A stretch of 9,114 bases of DNA from Clostridiales bacterium. Its GTDB lineage: Bacteria; Bacillota; Clostridia; Christensenellales; Aristaeellaceae. The DNA lies in NCBI GenBank assembly GCA_004555155.1, contig SFJH01000050.1:1-9114 (forward strand). Reading direction: 5' to 3'. A model generated the notes under the pieces. The model did no database searches. It saw only the letters and a program-made list of their open reading frames with translations, and was not told the origin of the DNA. Positions 1 to 5,258 of the stretch are shown here, piece after piece. Position numbers and translations under genes: made by a program. Each line of letters starts with the position of its first letter. Position 1 is the stretch's first letter.

Positions 1-389
1 CGCCCTTCTTCAAGGTGCCCAGCGCCGTCGAGGACGTGCTGGCGCTCCTGTACACCTTCACGCTCTCCGCCGTCACCACCGCGGGAATCGCCTTGCTCAC
101 GTCCGGCGTGGCGGTGGGCTCCGGCGTAGCCGTCGGCTCCGCCGTCACCGAGGCAGCAGGCGCGATGGACGACACCTTGCAGTAGCCGTAGCTGCCGCTG
201 CGCTCCACATACGCCCAGCTCCCGTTGACGGCGATCACGTTCAGCGACGCACCCTTCTTCAGCGTGCCCAGCGATTTCGAGGACGTACTGGCGCTCCTGT
301 ACACCTTCACGCTCTCTGCCGTCACCACCGCGGGAATCGCCTTGCTCACATCCGGCGCGGCAGTGGGCTCCGGCGTGGCCGTCGGCTCC
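1..389 (-). repeat. 249-bp intragenic tandem repeat coding one SH3 unit plus linker
   Basis: Bases 1-140 align to 250-389 without gaps at an offset of 249 bp (83 codons). I count 12 mismatches in 140 positions, about 91% identity. The repeat keeps frame and covers the TPEPTA linker, the shared 'DVSKAIPAVVTAESVKVY' stretch and the start of the SH3 unit. The remaining 109 bp of the unit (141-249) occurs only once inside the window, so the copy number beyond the left edge is unknown. The near identity suggests recent duplication or ongoing homogenisation by recombination. Confidence 0.85.
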
Positions 390-874
390 GGCGCAGCCGT
401 CGCCTCCGCGCCCTCGCGGGTGAGATACGCCGCCTTGATATAGCCGCCCACGCCGTTTCTTTCAATCAGCGCCCAGCTGCCCTTGACGGCGATGACGTTG
501 ACCTGCGTGCCCTTGGAGATCTTTGCGGAACTGCTGGAGGTGCTGGCCTTCTGATAGACCTTTGTACCGGCATTGACCGTCGCCTTCACGGCCACGGCGT
601 CCACCGCTTCCATGGCGGAGACCTTCGCATAGCCAGTGGCTCCGCCGCTGGTGATCTTCGCCACGCCGCCGGAATAGGCCGTCACCGTGACGACTGCGTA
701 CTGCTGCAGCGTTCCGATCTTCGTCGACAGCGATGCATCCGAATAAACGGTCATCGAATCCGATTTGACATACGCTGAAAAGCTCGCCGCATAGGCCGCC
801 GGCATCGCTGTGGCCAGTAAAACGACCGCCAGCAGCGCCGAAATGAGCATTTGCAGTTTCTTGAAATATTTCAT
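1..874 (-). CDS. Secreted SH3-repeat protein, N-terminal 291 residues (cut by left edge)
   Basis: The frame from ATG 874 stays open to the left edge, giving 291 codons and no stop. Residues 1-29 form a signal peptide: Lys-rich start (MKYFKK), hydrophobic core, and a probable cleavage after AYA. Bacterial SH3-like units follow at about 34-88, 95-152, 181-236 and 264 onward. Each has the pattern 'VY..AS.SS..(L)GTL.KG' then 'NVIAV.GSWA.VER.G..GY.K'. Units 2/3 and 3/4 are joined by Pro/Thr/Glu linkers (about 157-175 and 244-258, 'PEPTATPEP'). Such domains usually bind cell wall in Gram-positive exported proteins, often next to an amidase or NlpC/P60 domain; any such domain would lie beyond the edge. 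The start has GAGGAG about 9 nt upstream and overlaps the stop of a 13-codon ORF. The SH3 call rests on repeat pattern only. The full length and enzymatic role are unknown. Confidence 0.85.
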   Translation of the reverse strand, partial: MKYFKKLQMLISALLAVVLLATAMPAAYAASFSAYVKSDSMTVYSDASLSTKIGTLQQYAVVTVTAYSGGVAKITSGGATGYAKVSAMEAVDAVAVKATVNAGTKVYQKASTSSSSAKISKGTQVNVIAVKGSWALIERNGVGGYIKAAYLTREGAEATAAPEPTATPEPTAAPDVSKAIPAVVTAESVKVYRSASTSSKSLGTLKKGASLNVIAVNGSWAYVERSGSYGYCKVSSIAPAASVTAEPTATPEPTATPDVSKAIPAVVTAESVKVYRSASTSSTALGTLKKG

Positions 875-912
875 GGCGTATTTCTCCTCATGCGCGATGC
901 GATTCGACGCAT
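871..912 (-). CDS. Possible 13-aa Arg-rich leader peptide (upstream ORF)
   Basis: ATG at 912 opens a 13-codon frame encoding MRRIASRMRRNTP. Its TGA stop (871-873) overlaps the ATG of the SH3-repeat gene (872-874) as ATGA. An AAGGAG ribosome binding site lies 9 nt before the start. Five of 13 codons are Arg (CGT, CGA, CGC, AGG, AGA). The SD plus ATGA layout is typical of translational coupling, so this could be a coupling or attenuating leader. No homology is recognised and such a short ORF can arise by chance. Confidence 0.35.
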   Translation of the reverse strand: MRRIASRMRRNTP

Positions 913-955
913 CGTCGTTTTCTCCTTGCTAAACCCGGCGCGCCCCATGCGCGCC
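895..955 (-). promoter_or_regulatory. Structured 5' leader: two perfect short hairpins before the SH3-repeat gene
   Basis: Two perfect inverted repeats lie in the untranslated leader. The first is GGCGCGC (937-943) with GCGCGCC (949-955), a 5-nt loop. The second is CGATGCG (895-901) with CGCATCG (908-914), a 6-nt loop. The second one encloses the start codon of the 13-codon upstream ORF (910-912), so folding could hide that start. Neither has a U-tract, so they are not terminators. No known riboswitch class is recognised. Confidence 0.4.
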
Positions 956-1027
956 CGCATACAGAGAGAAAATTCGACGATTGTTTCAAAAGTCCTTCAA
1001 TTTTCAATGTAAAATAAGTATGGCTGA

Positions 1028-1063
1028 ATTATGTCTGAAATATCTCTGTAACAATATGTAACA
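1028..1063 (-). promoter_or_regulatory. Candidate promoter and direct-repeat operator for the SH3-repeat gene
   Basis: On the minus strand TTGTTA (1049-1054) is followed 15 nt later by CATAAT (1028-1033), a plausible but short-spaced -35/-10 pair. It would give a leader of roughly 150 nt. The heptamer TGTTACA occurs twice with a 10-bp period (1057-1063 and 1047-1053), the second copy overlapping the -35. This resembles tandem half-sites of OmpR/PhoB-family response regulators, including the WalR type (TGTWAH-N5-TGTWAH), but the gap here is 4 nt instead of 5. Promoter strength and regulator identity are inference. Confidence 0.3.
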
Positions 1064-1064
1064 T

Positions 1065-2243
1065 CTACTGCATATCCGCATAGGGGCGATCGACGGTGAC
1101 GACGGCGAACCAGGTGCTGTCCATCTCCTGCACCAATTTGCGGATCTCGGTCTTCAGCTGCTCCTCGGAGCGGTCGATCTCAAGGGGGATCACGGCGTCG
1201 AAGATCACGTTGGTATGGGTCGGGCCGGTGACCATGCGGAAGTCGTGGACGGTCACGCCGGGGTGCAGCCGATCGCGCAGCAGGCGGGTCACGCGCTCGC
1301 GGGCCTGGGTGGTGGCCTCGTCGTCGGTGTTGACGGGATCCATGTGGATCACGGCCTGACATTTCAGCTCCCGGGAAAGGCGGCGCTCGATGGTATCGAT
1401 CACGTCGTGCAGCTCCATCAGATCTCCATCGGCGGAGACCTCTGCGTGCAGCGAGATCATCACCCGGCCCGCGCCGTAATCGTGCACCACCAGGTCGTGG
1501 ATGCCGCGGACGGGCGCATAGCTCTTCACGATCTCCTCCACCTGCCGGACGAACTCCGGATCCGGCGGATTGCCCAGCAGCGGGCTGATGGTGTCCCGGG
1601 CGGCGCAGTATCCCGCGCGCAGGATCATCACCGACACCAGCGCACCCACCCACGCGTCGATGTTCACGCCGGTGAACCGGCCCACCAGCGTGGAAACCAG
1701 CACCGCCGAGGTGGCGACGACGTCGCTCAGGCTGTCCATGGCGGTGGCGGCCATGGCGACGGAATGGATGCGCCTGCCGATGGCGCGGTTGTACATCGCC
1801 ATGTACAGCTTCACCAGAATCGACGCGCACAGGATGCCCAGCGACAGCAGGCTGAAGCTCACGGGCTCCGGCGCGAAGATCTTCTTCACCGAGTCGCGGC
1901 CCAGATCAAAGCCCATCAGGATGATGATCATCGATACGATCAGACCGGCGATGTACTCCAGCCGTCCGTGGCCGAAGGGATGCTCGCTGTCGTTGCGCTT
2001 GCCGGAGATCCTGAAGCCGACCAGCGTGATCAGCGACGAGCCCGCGTCGGACAGATTGTTGAATGCGTCGGCCATCACCGCGATGGAGCCCGTGATCGCG
2101 CCCGCGAGATACTTCGCCGCAAACAGCAGCGCATTCAAGGCAATCCCGACCGCGCCGCACAGCGTGCCATAGGCCTGCCGCACCGCCGGATCGGATGTAT
2201 TCTCCCTGTCCCGAATCAGCAGCTTTGCCAGAAGACGAACCAT
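1065..2243 (-). CDS. Cation diffusion facilitator (CDF) family metal exporter, probable Mn2+ type
   Basis: This 392-aa membrane protein of the CDF (COG0053) family should export a divalent metal in exchange for protons. About six membrane segments lie at 25-215. The family signature HPFGHGRLEYI is at 88-98. The transport-site residues appear as N62-x3-D66 in 'ADAFNNLSDAGSS' (TM2) and D170-x3-D174 in 'AMDSLSDVV' (TM5). Zn exporters usually have His/Asp pairs; the Asn-Asp/Asp-Asp set resembles Mn exporters of the MntE type, so Mn2+ is the best guess. The usual cytosolic ferredoxin-like domain (about 220-300) is followed by some 90 extra residues (about 300-392, 'THTNVIFDAVIP'), making it longer than the common ~300 aa form. 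ATG 2243 was chosen because GGAGG (2252-2256) sits 8 nt upstream; an upstream GTG at 2252 would fall inside that site. It appears monocistronic, with its own promoter. Confidence 0.93.
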   Translation of the reverse strand: MVRLLAKLLIRDRENTSDPAVRQAYGTLCGAVGIALNALLFAAKYLAGAITGSIAVMADAFNNLSDAGSSLITLVGFRISGKRNDSEHPFGHGRLEYIAGLIVSMIIILMGFDLGRDSVKKIFAPEPVSFSLLSLGILCASILVKLYMAMYNRAIGRRIHSVAMAATAMDSLSDVVATSAVLVSTLVGRFTGVNIDAWVGALVSVMILRAGYCAARDTISPLLGNPPDPEFVRQVEEIVKSYAPVRGIHDLVVHDYGAGRVMISLHAEVSADGDLMELHDVIDTIERRLSRELKCQAVIHMDPVNTDDEATTQARERVTRLLRDRLHPGVTVHDFRMVTGPTHTNVIFDAVIPLEIDRSEEQLKTEIRKLVQEMDSTWFAVVTVDRPYADMQ

Positions 2244-2275
2244 GTTCGCCACCTCCGTGGAAATGATTTCTTTTC

Positions 2276-2284
2276 ATTATATCA
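2276..2284 (-). promoter_or_regulatory. Extended -10 promoter of the CDF exporter gene
   Basis: The minus strand reads TGATATAAT, a perfect extended -10 (TG-N-TATAAT), about 33 nt upstream of ATG 2243. No good -35 lies at 16-18 nt spacing, which fits extended -10 promoters. The implied 5' leader is only about 25 nt, leaving no room for a metal-sensing riboswitch between promoter and gene. Confidence 0.6.
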
Positions 2285-2448
2285 CATCTTTTTGGACAAT
2301 TCGCGCAAACGCCGCACAATTCTGTTAAATCCATCGATTATTTTCGGAGGAGCTCCGCCGCAGACGGGCGGCGATCGTCCGGAGCGCCCTTGCTGCGCGG
2401 ACGGCCTGCGGAAGCGCCGCGCTCTCCGCGTCCGGCTCCGGGCGCGCG

Positions 2449-2500
2449 AAAGCCCTCCGGAGAAGCCGCCTGTGCCGGCAAAGCTTCCCCGGAGGGCTTT
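2449..2500 (-). terminator. Probable terminator after the methyltransferase gene (12-bp perfect stem)
   Basis: AAAGCCCTCCGG (2449-2460) pairs perfectly with CCGGAGGGCTTT (2489-2500). One mismatch inward, a further 5-bp stem (2462-2466 with 2483-2487) shortens the loop. It starts 18 nt past the methyltransferase stop. The 3' side ends in only three U on either strand, so it may act in both directions or mainly protect the 3' end. The rest of the 2285-2517 gap is very GC-rich and shows no gene I can support. Confidence 0.55.
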
Positions 2501-2517
2501 CCCTCCTGGATCGGGCT

Positions 2518-3291
2518 TCAGTCCCGTTCCCTGTCCATCCGGTAGATTCTGCGCCATTCGTCCGAATAGCTGCCGTCGGCGCGGCGCAGGCACAGCGGCT
2601 CCAGCCAGTGCAGCATCGGCCCGCCGTCCTTCACCGCGTCCAGCAGCACAAACCGCGGCGCGCGGCCCTCCACGCCGTGCACCGTGCGAATCCGCTTGGG
2701 CGCGAGGCGATGCTTTTCCATGGCGGTCATCATCTCCAGCGCCCGCGGCGCGGGATACACCACGCACAGCTTTCCGCCGCTCTTCAGCAGCTTCGACGCG
2801 GCCTGCGCCACGTCCTCCGGCCGGAGTCCGCCCTCATGCCGGGCGATCCGGTTGGTATCGCTGGCGCTGACCCGTCCGCCGCCGTCGCGGCCATAGGGCG
2901 GATTGCAGACCACGACGCTGAATTTCTCCGCACCCAGGCTGCGCCAGACCGAGCGCATATCGGCGCAATGCACAGCGATGAAATCCTCCATGCCGTTCAG
3001 CCGCACGCTTCGCGCCGCCATATCCGCAATCTCCGGCTGAATTTCCACGGCGTCCACGTGCAGTCCCGGGCAATGCGCGGCCATCAGCGTGGCAATCGCG
3101 CCCGTCCCGCAGCCCAGATCCACCGCGCGATCGGCGCGCTTCGGCGCGGCGAAGTCCGCCAGCAGCACCGAATCCGTGCCAAACCGGAAGGCGTCCGGGC
3201 GCTGGATCAGCCGCAGTCCGCTGCACTGCAGATCGTCCAGCCGCTCGCCGGGCTTCAGCGCCGCGCTCACGGCAGTGTCTCCATGCTCCAT
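2518..3291 (-). CDS. TrmN6/YabB-type tRNA(adenine-N6)-methyltransferase (COG4123-like)
   Basis: This is a 257-aa class I SAM-dependent methyltransferase. The N-terminal 'LKPGERLDDLQCSGLRLIQ' and 'FRFGTDSVLLADFA' (about 12-48) match the family that methylates A37 of tRNA1(Val) in E. coli (TrmN6) and its Firmicutes relatives (YabB). Motif I AVDLGCGTGAI (56-66) binds SAM and E83 should contact its ribose. NPPY (130-133) is the N6-adenine or amino methyltransferase signature. The tRNA target is inferred from family. The start is uncertain: ATG 3291 has GGGGAG 8 nt upstream and gives a 25-bp overlap with the preceding gene; GTG 3270 has GGAG 8 nt upstream and forms a GTGA overlap with that gene's stop, giving 250 aa. 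Either way the two genes are translationally linked. Confidence 0.9.
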   Translation of the reverse strand: MEHGDTAVSAALKPGERLDDLQCSGLRLIQRPDAFRFGTDSVLLADFAAPKRADRAVDLGCGTGAIATLMAAHCPGLHVDAVEIQPEIADMAARSVRLNGMEDFIAVHCADMRSVWRSLGAEKFSVVVCNPPYGRDGGGRVSASDTNRIARHEGGLRPEDVAQAASKLLKSGGKLCVVYPAPRALEMMTAMEKHRLAPKRIRTVHGVEGRAPRFVLLDAVKDGGPMLHWLEPLCLRRADGSYSDEWRRIYRMDRERD

Positions 3292-4667
3292 CGGTACAGC
3301 TCCCCCGTGTTCAGGCTTCTCAGGTCGCTCTCCAGCACATAGCCGCTCTGCGCGGTGGCGTAGACGGCGCTGCCATTTCCGCTGCTCACCGCCAGCAGCA
3401 CCGAATCCGAACCGACGAACATCAGAATGTCTCCGGCTTCGGGCTCGTCATAGCGCTCCACAGGATCGGCAATCCGCTTCAGCAGCTCCTCCGGCTCCGT
3501 CACCGGCACATTCGCCGCCAGACAGACGTACTGCACAAAGGCGAAGCCCCGGTACAGATCCTCATCATCCGCCTCAAAGGACCGGCCGCGCAGCTGCAGC
3601 GCCGTGGCGGCAATCGCCGTCCGCTCCTCCTCGCCCGCGCCGTCCATCTGAAGGCGCAGCTGCTCGTGCATCTCCTCGGTCAGCGCCGCCGCGCTGCCGC
3701 TCTCCAGGCGTGCCAGCAGCTGGGCGTCGGCCTCTCCGCCAACGGGCAGGCCGTTGGCCAGCCTGAACAGGCGCACGGCGGTCTCCGTGGTGGCGCCGAA
3801 CACGCCCGTGACATTGCGGTCGAAATAGCCGCAGGCCGCCAGGTCGCTCTGGAGCTTCGACACCGCATCGCCGTCGTCGCCCATCCGCAGCGTGCCGGGA
3901 TCCCGCAGCGGCACGGCGCGCCCGGAATACAGCGCGGCGCAGGTGCTCAGATCGGCCACGCCGCTCTTCTCAAGGCCGTTTTCCCCCTGAAAGCGGAAGA
4001 CCGCCTGCTGGGTCAGTTCGCCATAGCTTCCGGAGCAGGCGCCGTCGAAATAGCCCAGCGCCTTCAGCTTTCTCTGGAGCAGCCGCACCTGCGTTCCCGA
4101 TTCGCCGAACGCCGCCACAGACGCTTCCAGAAACGCCTGCCACGCCAGCGGCTCGCCCTCGTTCAGCCGCAGCTGGGTGGCCCGGTCGGCCGCGCCGGTC
4201 TCGTTCAGGCCGTTGGCCATCTGAAAGCGCGTCACGGCCGCCAGCGTTGCATCGCCGAACACGCCGTCGCATTCCCCGGAAAAATACCCCAGCGCCTTCA
4301 GGCTGCGCTGGAGTCGGCCCACCGCCTCGCCCGCGCTGCCCGACTGCAGGATGGGCAGCCCGGCGTATTCCTCCTTCATCGCCACCAGGTATTCATGGCA
4401 GGTGACGCCGGTACCGGCGTTCAGCAGCTGCACGGTTTCGGCATCCGGCTCGCCGGTAACCGCCAGGCCGTTGGCGGTCTGGAAGCTGCGCAGCGCGCCG
4501 CAGGTCTCGTCATCCAGCAGCCCGTCGAATTTTTCGCTGTGATAGCCCAGGCTGTACAGCGCACGCTCGATTTCCAGCACGGTGGTGCTGGCGAACGACT
4601 CGGCGGCGGCGCAGCCCGGAAGCATTGCAATCATCGCGCACAGCGCGCATAGGAACCTCTTTCGCAT
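3267..4667 (-). CDS. Exported peptidoglycan-binding protein with degenerate NlpC/P60-like C-terminus
   Basis: 466 aa from ATG 4667. Residues 1-22 are a signal peptide (MRKRFLCALCAMIAMLPGC); LPGC could be a lipobox with C19, though Pro is unusual there. Four PG_binding_1 repeats follow at about 28-83, 113-168, 190-247 and 262-322, each with 'LGYF.G..DG.FG..T..AV..FQ..NGL...G'-like spacing. Residues 347-466 resemble NlpC/P60: 'FAFVQYVCLAANVPV' (375-389), 'EAGDILMF' (410-417) and 'VLLAVSSGNGSAVYAT' (423-438). The expected catalytic Cys of the D-C-S-G motif is absent (local sequence Y-R-G-F-A) and the HVGI His aligns near S422, so hydrolase activity is unlikely. Seven Cys lie in the mature part (56, 90, 133, 211, 243, 279, 382), high for an exported Firmicutes protein. 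The start was chosen for the signal peptide; its SD is weak (GGGA at 9 nt, GAGG at 15 nt). It is read with the downstream methyltransferase. Confidence 0.85.
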   Translation of the reverse strand: MRKRFLCALCAMIAMLPGCAAAESFASTTVLEIERALYSLGYHSEKFDGLLDDETCGALRSFQTANGLAVTGEPDAETVQLLNAGTGVTCHEYLVAMKEEYAGLPILQSGSAGEAVGRLQRSLKALGYFSGECDGVFGDATLAAVTRFQMANGLNETGAADRATQLRLNEGEPLAWQAFLEASVAAFGESGTQVRLLQRKLKALGYFDGACSGSYGELTQQAVFRFQGENGLEKSGVADLSTCAALYSGRAVPLRDPGTLRMGDDGDAVSKLQSDLAACGYFDRNVTGVFGATTETAVRLFRLANGLPVGGEADAQLLARLESGSAAALTEEMHEQLRLQMDGAGEEERTAIAATALQLRGRSFEADDEDLYRGFAFVQYVCLAANVPVTEPEELLKRIADPVERYDEPEAGDILMFVGSDSVLLAVSSGNGSAVYATAQSGYVLESDLRSLNTGELYRWSMETLP

Positions 4668-4771
4668 CTTATCATGTCCCGTCCTCTGTGAAAATGGGAA
4701 CTCCTCCCCATGACTCATTCGACGCAGCATCCGCATTTCCTGCCGCTGGCGCGAATCTCCCGGAAAGATCA

Positions 4772-4804
4772 CAAAACAGCCGCCCTTCTGATGAAGAGCG
4801 GCTG
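4772..4804 (-). terminator. Rho-independent terminator of the ferredoxin gene
   Basis: On the minus strand CAGCCGCUCUUC pairs with GAAGGGCGGCUG as a 12-bp stem (one U-G wobble) around the tetraloop AUCA, followed by UUUUGUG. It starts about 15 nt after the ferredoxin stop. It should largely insulate the peptidoglycan-binding gene downstream from the ferredoxin promoter. I see no clear separate promoter for that gene in 4668-4771. Confidence 0.85.
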
Positions 4805-4818
4805 CCGGATTCGGAAAC

Positions 4819-4989
4819 TCAGGCTTCGCTGGGCGCGCCAACCGGGCAAGTGCCTGCGCAAGCGCCGCAGGAAATGCAGGTATCGGCGTCGATCACGTAC
4901 TTGCCATCGCCTTCGCTGATCGCGCTGACGGGGCACTCTTCTGCGCACGCACCGCAAGCGATGCATTCATCACTGATAACATATGCCAT
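4819..4989 (-). CDS. 2[4Fe-4S] clostridial-type ferredoxin
   Basis: This 56-aa soluble ferredoxin is a low-potential one-electron carrier for anaerobic redox enzymes such as pyruvate:ferredoxin oxidoreductase and hydrogenases. Two motifs C-x2-C-x2-C-x3-C-P are complete: C9/C12/C15/C19 and C38/C41/C44/C48. Length and internal symmetry are those of classical clostridial ferredoxins. ATG 4989 was chosen because GGAGGTG lies 7 nt upstream and the product begins MAYVISDECIACGAC; the longer open frame upstream to 5115 has no ferredoxin character. It has its own consensus promoter and terminator, consistent with high expression. The physiological partner cannot be told from the neighbours. Confidence 0.96.
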   Translation of the reverse strand: MAYVISDECIACGACAEECPVSAISEGDGKYVIDADTCISCGACAGTCPVGAPSEA

Positions 4990-5019
4990 AGTAAAACACC
5001 TCCACAAATATTCGTCCCT

Positions 5020-5048
5020 ATTATAACCTCTCCCGCGCCAAAATGCAA
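5020..5048 (-). promoter_or_regulatory. Consensus sigma-A-type promoter of the ferredoxin gene
   Basis: On the minus strand TTGCAT (5043-5048) and a perfect TATAAT (5020-5025) are separated by exactly 17 nt. Transcription should start near 5013, leaving a leader of about 24 nt that contains the GGAGGTG ribosome site. No operator is evident, so constitutive strong expression is likely. Confidence 0.85.
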
Positions 5049-5258
5049 GACCCAATTTGAGGGGATCGGACGTTTTGCAATCCATCCCGGAAACAGCGCT
5101 CCGAGAAACCCGCAATTCCGCTGCTTCCCGATGGCATACGGCGCGGCCCGAATCCGCCGGAAGGGAACGGCCTTGCCTTCGCCCGCCGTCCTTCCGATTT
5201 CAGGCGCAGCATTCCGACGCCGTTGGAATCCCCCGCACTTCTGCGCAGAGGCTCGCGG
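5049..5258. other. Intergenic spacer between trkH and the ferredoxin promoter
   Basis: I see no supported gene in these 210 bp. A 63-codon minus-strand frame reaches into this area (from ATG 5212), but it lacks recognisable domains, runs through the ferredoxin promoter and has basic low-complexity composition. A short stem ATTCC/GGAAT (about 5211-5229) follows trkH by some 30 nt but has no U-tract, so no convincing trkH terminator is visible. Confidence 0.5.

Noticed and set aside
1..389. CRISPR or mobile-element repeat
   Set aside because: The repeat is in-frame coding sequence of the SH3 protein with a 249-bp unit and no spacers, terminal inverted repeats or transposase.
2285..2448. Possible riboswitch or small RNA upstream of the CDF gene
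   Set aside because: The extended -10 promoter lies downstream of it, so it is not in the leader, and no known riboswitch core is recognisable.
2282..2767. 161-codon minus-strand frame across the methyltransferase 3' end and the intergenic gap
   Set aside because: Ala/Arg/Gly-rich shadow in another frame of the methyltransferase that also runs through the 12-bp stem-loop.
1215..2870. 551-codon open frame on the plus strand
   Set aside because: It is antisense to the CDF gene and the methyltransferase, is rich in His/Gln/Arg low-complexity sequence and has no domain or fitting ribosome site; a high-GC shadow.
4990..5115. N-terminal extension of the ferredoxin frame (98 codons in total)
   Set aside because: It would read through the consensus promoter; the GGAGGTG site and ferredoxin similarity both place the start at 4989.
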